DNA of 64,000 nucleotides from Desulfurivibrio dismutans (GCF_029210385.1 NZ_JARGDQ010000006.1:1-64000); one strand, 5' to 3'; shown: positions 34,009 to 43,034, numbered from the stretch's first letter. The notes: generated by a model not told the origin, from the sequence alone. A program made the numbers and translations.

Positions 34009-35531
34009 GCGGCTTTTCCCTCCGATGCGGGGGCGATGTTTTGCTGGTCGGCGTACTCCCGGGCGATGCGGATGAATGTTTTTTCCTCGGAAAGAAAGGC
34101 GTCCACCACGCGCGGGTCGAAATGGCCTCCCCGACCGGCCAGGATGATCTCTTTGGCCTGCGCATGGTTGAAAGCCGGCTTGTAGACGCGCTTGCTGATC
34201 AGGGCGTCGTAAACATCGGCCAGAGCCATCAGCCGACCGCTCAACGGTATTTCTTCGGCGCGCAGTCCCTGGGGGTAACCGGAGCCGTCCCACTTTTCAT
34301 GGTGGGTCAGGGCGATCTCCCGGGCCAGTCTGAGAAAGGAATTTTCACCCAGCCGTTCCTCGGCCAGGGCCAGGGATTGGCTGCCGATCTCCGGGTGTTC
34401 CTTCATGATGGCGAACTCCTCATCGGTGAGTTTGCCGGGCTTGAGCAGGATCCGGTCGGGAATGCCCACCTTGCCGATATCGTGCAGCGGCGCCGACTTG
34501 AACAGCAGGTCGATGGTGTCGGCCGACAGCAGCGGGCGGTAGGGTTCATGTTCCGCCAGATGTTCGGACAACGCCCGGATGTAGCGCTGGGTACGCAGGA
34601 TGTGCTGGCCGGTTTCGTTATCCCGGGTTTCCGCCAGGCTGGCCAGGGCGACGATGGTCACGTCTCGGGTCTGTTGCAACTCTTCGGTGCGCTGGCGCAA
34701 CCCTTCGATCATGTTGTTGGTGTGCTTGGCGATCACCCCGAACTCGTTACGGCTGGTCACCGGCACATGCTGTTCCAGATGCCCCAGGCTGACCTCTTTC
34801 AGCACCTCGGTCTGGCGTTGAAAAAGCTGCTGCAGATTACGGCTGTAGCTGGTTGCAAGATTGATCGTAAGCCCCAGCAGCACCGCCAGCACGAAAAAGA
34901 ATTCGATGGTCACGCTGCGGATGGCCGCATCCAACTGGCGGGCGGGATCGGCGGCCAGCCACTGCATGTCCTTGATTACCAGGAGCAGCAGAATCAAGGT
35001 TAGAAAGACCACGCCGATGACGGTGAGCAGCAGAAAACGGCGGGTCAGGGAAAAATAGCCGTGTTCCGGCAGCAACTCCTGGCCGCCGGCCTCCAGTTGC
35101 CGGGCCACTTGTCGGTCCCGTTCCAGGGCCAGGTCCAGGGCGGCGAAAAAGCCCAGGGTGGCGCAGCCCAGCACCAGTTTCAGGCCACTTTCCACCATCG
35201 GGAAATCATGTTTGAACCAGTGAAATATGGCCACAGCCAGGCTGGCGCCAAGAAACAGCCCGCCCACCAGCCAGCCCAGCAAACGGGCCTGTTGCTCCAG
35301 GGGGGCGGCGGCCAGCCACCGGCGGCCGGCCCAAAGGTAAAGCACCCAGGCCACGGCAAAGGCGGCCAGCAGGGTTAGAAACAACCGGGACCACGGCAGG
35401 GTTTCGATGAGCGGACAGACCTTGCCGCCGTAGATACTCAGCAGTAAAGGGGAGAGGATGAAATAGACCAGCGCCCGCGGGGTGGTGTCGACGGTGGTCG
35501 GCTTGTCCGTGTTGTCCGTGGTATTCATCAT
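34005..35531 (-). CDS. Membrane HD-GYP domain protein, probable c-di-GMP phosphodiesterase
   Basis: About 508 residues. Several N-terminal TM helices and a HAMP-like linker (about 270-310) lead to an HD-GYP domain, with HDIGKVGIPDRILLKPGKLTDEEF and HHEKWDGSGYPQGLRAEEIPL as metal and GYP motifs. It probably degrades cyclic di-GMP. Two adjacent ATGs (35531 and 35528) begin the protein; GAGG lies 11 bases before the first. The longer in-frame start at 35633 lacks a site and reads low-quality sequence. The TVP38 gene overlaps its stop. Confidence 0.88.
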   Translation of the reverse strand: MMNTTDNTDKPTTVDTTPRALVYFILSPLLLSIYGGKVCPLIETLPWSRLFLTLLAAFAVAWVLYLWAGRRWLAAAPLEQQARLLGWLVGGLFLGASLAVAIFHWFKHDFPMVESGLKLVLGCATLGFFAALDLALERDRQVARQLEAGGQELLPEHGYFSLTRRFLLLTVIGVVFLTLILLLLVIKDMQWLAADPARQLDAAIRSVTIEFFFVLAVLLGLTINLATSYSRNLQQLFQRQTEVLKEVSLGHLEQHVPVTSRNEFGVIAKHTNNMIEGLRQRTEELQQTRDVTIVALASLAETRDNETGQHILRTQRYIRALSEHLAEHEPYRPLLSADTIDLLFKSAPLHDIGKVGIPDRILLKPGKLTDEEFAIMKEHPEIGSQSLALAEERLGENSFLRLAREIALTHHEKWDGSGYPQGLRAEEIPLSGRLMALADVYDALISKRVYKPAFNHAQAKEIILAGRGGHFDPRVVDAFLSEEKTFIRIAREYADQQNIAPASEGKAA

Positions 35532-35662
35532 TGGGAAGATGGCCTCGCAGTCAAGCACGAAAGGTGCCTGGTGATGGTGCTGAAACAATGAGTTGTCGAG
35601 CAGGCCGGGCCGTTGTGGCCGATTTTGCAGCACCGGCAGTAACTAGCGTAGCATTATTTTAC

Positions 35663-35691
35663 TTGCACAGCCAGTACTCTATGTGGAGAAT
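35663..35691 (+). promoter_or_regulatory. Possible promoter of the cytochrome c gene
   Basis: -35 TTGCAC (35663-35668), 17-base spacer, -10 GAGAAT (35686-35691), about 75 bases before the start codon. Confidence 0.35.
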
Positions 35692-35770
35692 GAAGTAGGC
35701 ATTCCAAACTGGATAAACTGCTTGATGAAATCCAAGCAAGATGAAATCAAAGTAATAAGGAGGTAGCGGC

Positions 35771-36238
35771 ATGAATGGAAAAGGTAAAAAGATGGCATTG
35801 GCGGCGGCACTGATGATGGGGTTGGCTATACCGGCGGCCCTGGTGGCACAGACCACGGCCGAGGAACGGGGCCGGGTTTTGTTTGAGAATCCGCAGGCCT
35901 TTGGCGGCCAGATGTCCTGCAACGCCTGTCATCCCGGCGGGCAGGGCCTGGAGCGGTCCGGTACCAAAAGTAACTTCCGGATCATGGGCCAGCGCCAGGC
36001 CAGCCTGGCCGAGGCGGTTAATTTTTGCATCATCAACGCCAACAAGGGTGAGGCCATCGCCGAGGACTCTCAGGAGATGCAGGATATGATCGCCTATATT
36101 AAATCCCTGGGTGAAAAGACGCCGGCCCCGGCATATGGCACGCCACCGCCGGCCCCGGGGCCGGGTTACGGGGCGCCGCCCAGGGCTCCCGGTTACGGCC
36201 CGCCGCCTCCGGCACCAGGGCCTGGCTACGGTCGTTAA
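35771..36238 (+). CDS. Small monoheme c-type cytochrome with Pro/Gly/Tyr repeat tail
   Basis: 155 residues. A Sec signal (MNGKGKKMALAAALMMGLAIPAALVAQ) is cleaved to a single-heme class I-like domain with CNACH (about 52-56) and a downstream MQDMIAYIKSL helix that may supply the Met ligand. The last 35 residues repeat PAPGPGYG and PPRAPGYG, flexible and probably surface exposed. AAGGAGG precedes the ATG. The next gene is the radical SAM-ArsM fusion 120 bases downstream; a functional link is possible but unproven. Confidence 0.87.
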   Translation: MNGKGKKMALAAALMMGLAIPAALVAQTTAEERGRVLFENPQAFGGQMSCNACHPGGQGLERSGTKSNFRIMGQRQASLAEAVNFCIINANKGEAIAEDSQEMQDMIAYIKSLGEKTPAPAYGTPPPAPGPGYGAPPRAPGYGPPPPAPGPGYGR

Positions 36239-36358
36239 CGCGTTCGGCAATAACGTTTTCCGATGATTCGAGGCCTGCCGGATTAGCAAAATCTATTTGA
36301 CCGTGCCCTGGCTATTGCTTAAGTTGCGCCGCTGGATTTCAAAACAAGGGGCGCAACC

Positions 36359-39300
36359 ATGCTTGACGAGTGGCAACGGCTGACCTGCGACGGCCGGTCG
36401 ATTTATGTGCATCCGGAAAAACCGGACTGGGTGGTGGTCAATGACCGGGCCGATGAACTGTTGCAGGCCCTGCAGGGCGTTGGCTCATCCGGCTCCCTGG
36501 GCGAGGCGGTTTGTGCCGTCAGCCGGGGAGCCGGGCTGAGCGAACAGAACCTGGCCGGCAACCTGCTGGCGGCCGAGCGTTTGCGGTCCCGGCTGGATGA
36601 GCCGGCCCCACCCTATCCGGGCCGGGCCGAGCTGCTGCGGGGAGGAACCTCGGCTCTCCCCACGCTCAAGGAGTGCTGGTTTCATCTCACCAACAACTGT
36701 AACCTTGCTTGCCGCCACTGTCTTTTTGCCTCCCGCCCCGGCCTGGCGGCGGAGAGCCTGCCCGCCGAGCTGTTGCGCCGTGGCCTGGCCGAGGCCCGCG
36801 AGTTGGGCTGCCGGCTCTTTTATTTCACCGGCGGCGAACCTTTTACCTACCCCGATTTCACCGCCGTCCTGGCCGAGTTGTTGGCCGACCCCGACCACCA
36901 TGCGGTGGTGCTGACCAACGGCCTGCTGCTGGCCGATCACCTGCCCGCATTGCAAAAACTGCCTAGCCAGCGTCTGCACCTGCAGCTCAGCCTGGACGGC
37001 CTGGCCGAGCAGCATGATCAACTGCGCGGCCGGGGCAGTTTTGCCCGCCTGGTGGAAACCCTGCAACTGCTGCGCCGCCACGGCCCGGCGGTCACCCTGG
37101 CGGTGGCGGTGAACCGCGCCAACATCGAGCAACTGCCGGCCTTGGTGGATTTTGCCGCCGATCAGGGGGTGGGTAATCTGCATCTGCTCTGGCACTTTGT
37201 CCGGGGGCAGGGGAGCCGGGAGCAGTTTGTCCCCCCGGCCGAGATCCTGCCCCGGTTGCTGGCCGCCCAGGAGCGGGCGGAGGCGCGCGGGGTGTTGATC
37301 GACAACGTGGAAACCCTGCGCGGCCAGGTTTTCTCCTCACCGGGCACCCGTTATGACCTGGCCAACACCGCCTGGGAATCATTGACGGTAGGCCCCGACG
37401 GCCGTGTTTATCCCTCGCCGGCCCTGGTGGGCATTAACGAATTGGACTGTGGCCTCCTCACCGACGGCCTGGCCCGGGTCTGGCAACAAAGCCCGGTGTT
37501 GCGGCAAATCCGTGCCGCTTCCTTGCAGGACAGCGAAGTTTACCGGCAAAACCCGCTGAAATTCCTGGTCGGCGGCGGCGACTTGGACCACAGCTACCTG
37601 GCCGGCGGGGAGCTGATCGGCCATGATCCTTACCTGGAACTATACAACGGCCTGACCCTGTGGCTGATCGCCCGCCAGGCCGCCAGTTACCCCGAAAATA
37701 TTAACCAACCGTTGGGCCAACAGGGGGGTGGCTCCGCTGAGGAGGGTGGCGCTGGTGAGGAGAGTAGCTCCGTTGGAAGGGAGCCTGGGCACCGTGGTCA
37801 ACCACCGGCCCTGTTGCTGGCCATGGGCGAGGTGCGCCATGACTGCCCCGACGGCGGGGCGGCGGTAAGCTTCACCCATTGCAATTGCGTGATTTCCCTG
37901 GCCCAAGGGCAGGGCCACGGGCACGGGCCGGTGCGGGATTTTTACGCCGCCGCCGCCCGCTCCGCCCGGGATGATATCCTCAACCCGCTGGCCCCGGAAC
38001 AGGCTCTGGCCACCTTCATTCCCGAAGAGTCCCGGCGGAAATCTTACGGTTGCGGCAGTCCGGTCCATGATGCCGCCCCGCAGCCCGGCGAGGTGCTGGT
38101 GGACCTGGGCAGCGGCAGCGGCGTGGAATGTTTTATCGCCGCCCGAGCAGTGGGGCCGACCGGCCGGGTCTACGGCATTGACATGACCGACGAGATGCTG
38201 GCCCTGGCCGAAAAGTCCAAGGCGGCGGTGGTGCGGGAGTTGGGCGGCGATAATGTGGAGTTCAAAAAGGGGCTGCTGGAGGCCATTCCCCTGCCGGATG
38301 ATTGCGCCGACGTGGTGATCTCCAACTGCGTGATCAATCTCAGTCCGGACAAGCGGCGGGTTTTTTACGAGATTTTGCGGACTCTCAAGCCCGGCGGCCG
38401 GCTGGTGGTTTCCGATATCGTCACCGATCAGCCGGTGCCGGTGGCGATAAAAAACAACGTCCGGTTGCGGGGCGAATGCCTGGGTGGGGCCATGCGCCAG
38501 GAAGACCTGCTGGCCATGCTGCAATGCTGCGGTTTTGTCGGCGGCCGCCTGCTTAAACGCTTTCCCTACCGCCAGGAGGGCGACACCCGTTTTTATTCCC
38601 TGACCTTTGCCGCCGACAAGCCGGTGGAGCCACAAAGCCTGGAGGTCATCTACCGAGGCCCCTTTGCCGCCGTGCAGACCGCATCCGGGGTGCTGCTGCG
38701 CCAGGGGCAGCGGGTGCGGGCGGAGTTGAACGAGTCCGAGCGCCGCGACGAAACGATCTTTGTGGTGGACGACCGCGGTGCGTTTACCAATCTACCCATG
38801 GGTGACGGCTGTTGCTCGCCGGCCCCAAAGGGAGATCCAGCGCCAGGGAAAGCTCCGGCAATGGTGGCTGCAGCACCGGCCAGGAAAACCCTGCCGCTGT
38901 TGGCGCCCGGGGTGGGAGTTCCGGCCGCTGGGCCGGGGCCCGCCGCCGGCGCCTGTTGCCCGCCGTCGCCGATGGGAGCGGATGCGTCATCGGAGAAGTC
39001 GGCCGGCGCTCCCGCAACCGCCCGGCACCAGGCCGGCTGCCTGGTCTGCGGCGAGGAGATTCAATACTCCCGGCAAGATCGGGCCCATGGCTGTCATTAC
39101 TGCGGCGGAAGCAAGAAAACCAACGCCGTCTGCCGGCAGGGTCATTATATCTGCGATGACTGCCATCAGCGCGACGGCCTGTCGGCCATCCGGTTGATCT
39201 GCAGCGAAACCACCGAGCAGGACATGCTGGCCCTGCTGGCCCAAATCCGCCGTCATCCCGCTATTCCCATGCACGGTCCGGAACACCACGCCCTGGTGCC

Positions 39301-39715
39301 GGGGGTGATTCTGGCCACCTACCGCAACCTGGGCGGCGAGTTAAGCAAGGAAGCGATTCTCACCGGGATAGAACGTGGCGCCAAGGTCCCCGGCGGGGTC
39401 TGCGGTTTTTGGGGCAACTGCGGGGCGGCCGCCGGGGCCGGTATCGCCTTCAGCGTCCTGCTGGAGGCCACTCCGTTGACCCCGGAACCCCGCCGCCAGG
39501 TCCAGGAGATCACCGCCCGCATCCTGAGCGCCATTGCCGGTATCACCGGCGCCCGTTGCTGCCAGCGGGAATCTTACACCGCCCTGCGCGAAGCGGCGGC
39601 GATCTCTCGAGAGCTGCTGCCCGTTTCTCTGCTGGCCGAGGCCGATTTTACCTGTGGCCAGGCCGCCGCCAATCCCCAGTGCATCCGTCGCCAGTGCCCG
39701 CTGACCCCTGCTTGA
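36359..39715 (+). CDS. Fusion protein: PqqD-like, radical SAM, ArsM-like methyltransferase and DUF5714-like modules
   Basis: 1118 residues. Residues 10-85 resemble a PqqD/RRE-type domain. A radical SAM domain follows with its cluster motif CNLACRHC (Cys114, 118, 121) and GGEP (158-161), then a SPASM-like stretch poor in Cys. A linker with THCNC (507-510) and GHGHGP precedes an ArsM-type methyltransferase: YGCG (Cys565), DLGSGSG (582-588), SNCVINLSPDK (Cys657) and GECLGGA (Cys707). The 50-residue Cys657-Cys707 spacing equals that of the arsenite-binding Cys pair in ArsM/AS3MT. Cys pairs at 818-819 and 866-867 flank a low-complexity linker. Residues 893-1118 look like DUF5714 (GVCGFWGNCGAAAGAGI). 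It may modify arsenic or another soft metalloid; that is inference. Confidence 0.85.
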   Translation: MLDEWQRLTCDGRSIYVHPEKPDWVVVNDRADELLQALQGVGSSGSLGEAVCAVSRGAGLSEQNLAGNLLAAERLRSRLDEPAPPYPGRAELLRGGTSALPTLKECWFHLTNNCNLACRHCLFASRPGLAAESLPAELLRRGLAEARELGCRLFYFTGGEPFTYPDFTAVLAELLADPDHHAVVLTNGLLLADHLPALQKLPSQRLHLQLSLDGLAEQHDQLRGRGSFARLVETLQLLRRHGPAVTLAVAVNRANIEQLPALVDFAADQGVGNLHLLWHFVRGQGSREQFVPPAEILPRLLAAQERAEARGVLIDNVETLRGQVFSSPGTRYDLANTAWESLTVGPDGRVYPSPALVGINELDCGLLTDGLARVWQQSPVLRQIRAASLQDSEVYRQNPLKFLVGGGDLDHSYLAGGELIGHDPYLELYNGLTLWLIARQAASYPENINQPLGQQGGGSAEEGGAGEESSSVGREPGHRGQPPALLLAMGEVRHDCPDGGAAVSFTHCNCVISLAQGQGHGHGPVRDFYAAAARSARDDILNPLAPEQALATFIPEESRRKSYGCGSPVHDAAPQPGEVLVDLGSGSGVECFIAARAVGPTGRVYGIDMTDEMLALAEKSKAAVVRELGGDNVEFKKGLLEAIPLPDDCADVVISNCVINLSPDKRRVFYEILRTLKPGGRLVVSDIVTDQPVPVAIKNNVRLRGECLGGAMRQEDLLAMLQCCGFVGGRLLKRFPYRQEGDTRFYSLTFAADKPVEPQSLEVIYRGPFAAVQTASGVLLRQGQRVRAELNESERRDETIFVVDDRGAFTNLPMGDGCCSPAPKGDPAPGKAPAMVAAAPARKTLPLLAPGVGVPAAGPGPAAGACCPPSPMGADASSEKSAGAPATARHQAGCLVCGEEIQYSRQDRAHGCHYCGGSKKTNAVCRQGHYICDDCHQRDGLSAIRLICSETTEQDMLALLAQIRRHPAIPMHGPEHHALVPGVILATYRNLGGELSKEAILTGIERGAKVPGGVCGFWGNCGAAAGAGIAFSVLLEATPLTPEPRRQVQEITARILSAIAGITGARCCQRESYTALREAAAISRELLPVSLLAEADFTCGQAAANPQCIRRQCPLTPA

Positions 39716-39764
39716 TTGCCGATGCCGCTGGTGGTATCGGATGTTGTGTCTTGATCTTGAAAAT

Positions 39765-39818
39765 GATAAAGGCTGAATTTCCATGGCATTGCTCTGCGCA
39801 AATAGCTGAACCTTTATC
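39765..39818. repeat. Inverted repeat between convergent fusion gene and znuB
   Basis: GATAAAGG (39765-39772) and CCTTTATC (39811-39818) can pair around a 38-base loop between the convergent genes. It may be a weak shared transcript end. Nothing else is recognisable in 39716-39895. Confidence 0.25.
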
Positions 39819-39895
39819 AGTGAATCGGGGATGATGAAATTCTTATCCGGTTAGTGTCGCCTGATGACCGCTTGGGGGCCGGGAGCTAGCCTGGC

Positions 39896-40729
39896 TTACT
39901 GCCGTTTGAGAGCCAGCGAGACCATAAAAGCGCCGGCGGCCACCAGGATAATGGTGGGGCCGCTGGGCAGGTCATGCAAAAAGCTGATCCCCAGGCCGAG
40001 ACTGACAAAAAGCATGCAACAACCGATGGCACCCAGCATCATCTGCCCCAAAGTGCGGGCGAAAGTGCCTGCCACTGCCGCCGGCAGGGTCAGCAGGGCA
40101 ATCACCATGATGATCCCCACCACTCGGACCAGCAGGACCACGGTCAGGGCGGTCAGGCAGAGCAGCAGCAGATGGTACAGATCGCTGTTAAGGCCCCGCA
40201 GCCGGGAAAACTCCTCGTCGAAACAGACGGCCAGCAGTTTGTGATAAAAAACCGCGCTGACCGTCACCACCACCAGATCCAAGGCCAGCACAAGCCAGAT
40301 ATCGGTTTGGGTGAGCAGCAGGATATTGCCGAAAAGATAACTCATGGGCTCGACATAGCCCGGGGTTTTGGCGATAAAAAGCAAACCGACGGCCATGCCC
40401 GTGGCCCACAGCGCGCCGATCACCGTATCTTCCCGCTGCTTGGCGTGCAGGCTGACCAGGCCGATGATCAAAGCCGCCAGCAGGGCGGCGATCAGGGCTC
40501 CGTACAGAGGATCAAACCAGCTGATGCCCATCTGGTGCTGGAGATAAAGCCCGGCGCCAACCCCCCCCAACACACAGTGGGCGATGGCCCCGGCCAGGTA
40601 GCTGATCCGTTTGGCCACCACGTAGGTGCCGACAATGCCGAAAGAAACACTGGCCAGCAGGCCAACCACAAAGGCGTAGCGGAAAAAGGGGATATCGGGA
40701 TTGCGCAGGGCTTCGAAAAACTCAAGCAC
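39896..40729 (-). CDS. znuB: ABC transporter permease, zinc/manganese type (ZnuB family)
   Basis: About 277 residues, eight to nine TM helices, ABC-3 family. Conserved parts are SFGIVGTYVVAKRISYLAGAIAHCVLGGVGAGLYLQ and VVGIIMVIALLTLPAAVAGTFARTLGQMM. I favour the GTG at 40729: GGAGAA lies 7-8 bases upstream and the overlap with znuC falls to 8 bases, against an ATG at 40777 with no site and a 56-base overlap. It forms the membrane channel of the ZnuABC-type importer. Confidence 0.88.
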   Translation of the reverse strand: MLEFFEALRNPDIPFFRYAFVVGLLASVSFGIVGTYVVAKRISYLAGAIAHCVLGGVGAGLYLQHQMGISWFDPLYGALIAALLAALIIGLVSLHAKQREDTVIGALWATGMAVGLLFIAKTPGYVEPMSYLFGNILLLTQTDIWLVLALDLVVVTVSAVFYHKLLAVCFDEEFSRLRGLNSDLYHLLLLCLTALTVVLLVRVVGIIMVIALLTLPAAVAGTFARTLGQMMLGAIGCCMLFVSLGLGISFLHDLPSGPTIILVAAGAFMVSLALKRQ

Positions 40730-41525
40730 CGCAATTCTCCCCAGGGCGGCAACTTCGGCCGGCGCAGTTATGATCATGCCTGATCATTGCCACTTCTCCG
40801 CCGTAAAGTTCCTGAATCATCCGGCCGTCCAGCTCGGAGACCGGGTGGGTGACCACCTGGCGGTTGACACAGGCCACCCGCTGGAAAAAGCTGGAGGCAA
40901 AACCGATATCGTGGGTGACCACCACCACGGTGCGGGTGCGGTTCAACTCTTTGAGCAGGGCAAAGAGGCTTTGTTCCGATTCCAGGTCGATGTTGGCCGT
41001 CGGTTCGTCCAGCAGCAGGATCTCGGCGTCGCTGGCCAGGGCCCGGGCGATCAGGGCTCTCTGCCGCTGGCCGCCGGATATGGTGGCAAAACGGCGCTGG
41101 GCCAGGTGCTCCAGCTTCATCAGGGCCAGGGCCTTTTGAGCGGCCCGGCGGTCGGCAGCCCGATACCAGCCCAGGGGCTGGTGACCCAGGCGGCCCATGA
41201 GCACTACATCCATGACGGTGACCGGGAAGAGGGGATCGTAATGGGCATACTGGGGAACATAACCCAGACGCAAGCGTACTCCCGAGGGGGGGCGGCCTAA
41301 AACTCTGATCTTGCCCTTCTGCGGGGTCAACAACCCCAGGATCAGCTTGACCAGGGTGGTCTTGCCACCGCCGTTGGGACCCACCAGGCAGATGGAGTCC
41401 AGGCGGTTGATGCACAGGTTGACCTGCTCCAAAACCAAAGGTTGCCGGGGGCTGTAGGTGAAATCCAGCCCGTGGACCTCAATTACAGGTTCTGAAGCGG
41501 GTATTGGGCTGCTGGCCGGACTCAC
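40722..41525 (-). CDS. znuC: ABC transporter ATP-binding protein, zinc/manganese type (ZnuC family)
   Basis: 267 residues. Walker A GPNGGGKTTL, Q loop (YVPQYAHYDPLFPVTVMDVVLMG), signature SGGQRQR, Walker B ILLLDEPTANID and the switch His in VTHDIGF are all present. The Cys/His-rich tail HDHNCAGRSCRPGENC (last 20 residues) is unusual and could bind metal. It overlaps znuA by 4 bases. Confidence 0.92.
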   Translation of the reverse strand: MSPASSPIPASEPVIEVHGLDFTYSPRQPLVLEQVNLCINRLDSICLVGPNGGGKTTLVKLILGLLTPQKGKIRVLGRPPSGVRLRLGYVPQYAHYDPLFPVTVMDVVLMGRLGHQPLGWYRAADRRAAQKALALMKLEHLAQRRFATISGGQRQRALIARALASDAEILLLDEPTANIDLESEQSLFALLKELNRTRTVVVVTHDIGFASSFFQRVACVNRQVVTHPVSELDGRMIQELYGGEVAMIRHDHNCAGRSCRPGENCGA

Positions 41526-42460
41526 TGGTCACCGTCGTTGGTTAAGGCCGTCTTAATTGTGGTGGCCATCTGCTCAAGATTGGTCAGCAGGTCGGCGGCC
41601 AGCGGGTCCAAAGCGACCACCCGGCCGTCGATGGCCCGGGCCACGGCGACGGCGCTGCGCTGGTCGAATTGTGGTTGCACAAAAATAATCCGCACCCCGG
41701 CCTGGCGCGCTGCCTCAATAAGTGCGATCAGTTGACGCGGGGTGGGGGATTTGCCGGAGATCTCCACCGTCGTTTGCCGCAGATCGTAAGCGGCGGCGAA
41801 ATAACCGAAGGCCGGATGATAGACAAAAAAGGTTTGGCCGGCCAGGGGGGCCAGTTTTTCCCGGTTGCGGGCATGCACTTCTTCAATGGTCCGCCGCAGC
41901 CGGTTATGTTTTTCCCGGTAAATCGAGGCATGGTCCGGGTCGGCGGTCACGAGTCCGTCCCGGATATGTTCGATGACGGTCAGCAGTTGTTCCGGCCCCA
42001 GCCAGATGTGGGGATCGAGTTCGCCGTGACGGTTATGGCTTTTACTCTCACCGTGATGATCATCATGGTCATCGTGATGATGGTGTTCCGGCATGGGCAG
42101 CTTGTCAATGCCCCGGGTTACATCGATGATCCTGGGGCCGCTTGCTCCTCGCCGGGGCAGTCTGGCCAGCAGGGTTCGTTCAAAAGGCATGTCCAAGGCA
42201 AAATAGAGGTCGGCCTGGCCCAGTTCGGTCACCTGGCCGGGGCGAGGTTCAAATGTGTGTGGGTCCTGGCCCGGTGGGATCAGGGTGCCGACCCGCACCC
42301 GTTCTCCGCCGATTTCAGAAACCAGGAATGAAAGCGGAGCGATACCGGTAACAACTTGCAGTTCGGCGGCCGGCAAGGTGATCGGACCAAATAGTAGCGC
42401 TCCGCAACCAAGCAGCAAAGAAAGTAAACGTTTAGGCAACAGGCAAATCATGTTATCCAT
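41522..42460 (-). CDS. znuA: Metal ABC transporter substrate-binding protein (ZnuA family)
   Basis: 312 residues with a Sec signal (to about residue 32, LPAAE). Metal ligands are expected at DPHTFEPRP, the later H of DPHIWLGPE and VYHPAFGYFA, and the Asp near the C-terminus. Between the first two lies a His/Asp-rich loop (HHHHDDHDDHHGE), a hallmark of zinc rather than manganese binders. AGGA stands 9 bases before the ATG. It begins the znuA-znuC-znuB operon; no Zur site was recognised. Confidence 0.92.
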   Translation of the reverse strand: MDNMICLLPKRLLSLLLGCGALLFGPITLPAAELQVVTGIAPLSFLVSEIGGERVRVGTLIPPGQDPHTFEPRPGQVTELGQADLYFALDMPFERTLLARLPRRGASGPRIIDVTRGIDKLPMPEHHHHDDHDDHHGESKSHNRHGELDPHIWLGPEQLLTVIEHIRDGLVTADPDHASIYREKHNRLRRTIEEVHARNREKLAPLAGQTFFVYHPAFGYFAAAYDLRQTTVEISGKSPTPRQLIALIEAARQAGVRIIFVQPQFDQRSAVAVARAIDGRVVALDPLAADLLTNLEQMATTIKTALTNDGDQ

Positions 42461-42475
42461 GGTAAGACGTCCTGA

Positions 42476-42590
42476 TCAGGTTGGGTTAACGGGTGACCCC
42501 GAAGGGGGATGCAGCCCGGAAAGCTTGTGGTTTTTATGTACCCGGTCGGTCAGGCTTTCGCAACATGGATTGCGAAAGATGGTTTTTTTT
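42476..42590 (+). ncRNA. Possible structured leader or small RNA ending in a terminator, upstream of tatA
   Basis: From about 42476 the plus strand has GC-rich pairable sequence (GGGTGACCCCGAAGGGGG) and ends in a perfect 9-bp hairpin, CTTTCGCAA (42555-42563) with TTGCGAAAG (42570-42578), then eight Ts (42583-42590). As an intrinsic terminator it would end a rightward RNA of about 100-130 bases before tatA. I do not recognise a known riboswitch class. On the other strand this is the znuA leader. Confidence 0.35.
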
Positions 42591-42706
42591 CGTGTAATAT
42601 GAGTTAGTATGGGATGCGTAAGTGTTTGTTCGACAAAGGTGGTGACCAGCGCCACTGAGGGCTGTTTTGGTTACCATGTGCCAGCTGCAGAGCAAGGAGA
42701 ATCGCC

Positions 42707-42934
42707 ATGTTTGGTTTGGGAATGCCGGAGTTGATTGTCATCCTGATTATCGCCTTTCTGGTTTTCGGTGGCAAAAAGCTGCCCGAAATCGGCTCGGGCC
42801 TGGGCAAGGCCATTAGCTCGTTCAAGAAAGGGGTGAAGGAGGTTGAACAGGAAAGCGGAGTCAACGATATCAAATCCTTAAAGGAAGACCTCGAAGACGA
42901 GGTGAACAAGGTCAAGGACGTGGGCAGCAAGTAG
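42707..42934 (+). CDS. tatA: Twin-arginine translocase subunit TatA/TatE
   Basis: 75 residues. One short N-terminal TM helix (ELIVILIIAFLVFGGKKLPEIGSGLGKAI) with the FGxKKLPE hinge, then an amphipathic helix and a charged, acidic/Lys-rich tail. It forms the pore of the Tat pathway together with TatC encoded at 11113-11814. AAGGAG precedes the ATG. It stands alone, away from tatC. Confidence 0.93.
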   Translation: MFGLGMPELIVILIIAFLVFGGKKLPEIGSGLGKAISSFKKGVKEVEQESGVNDIKSLKEDLEDEVNKVKDVGSK

Positions 42935-42979
42935 CAAGCGGCCTGCTTCGCCGACTTTAGTTTTTCATCCTGTCAGGTA

Positions 42980-43026
42980 AAAAGCCGTTACCGCCATCCC
43001 TTATGGAGATGGTGATAACGGCTTTT
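42980..43026. terminator. Bidirectional terminator between tatA and aldolase
   Basis: AAAAGCCGTTA (42980-42990) pairs perfectly with TAACGGCTTTT (43016-43026), with further pairing inside (GCCATC with GATGGT). It lies between convergent genes and is A/T-flanked on both sides, so it can end both transcripts. Confidence 0.75.
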
Positions 43027-43034
43027 GCCGTTTA

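Noticed and set aside
42461-42706. tRNA or known riboswitch between znuA and tatA
   Set aside because: No T-loop or anticodon arm pattern, and no match to cobalamin, c-di-GMP, fluoride or glycine riboswitch cores that I know.
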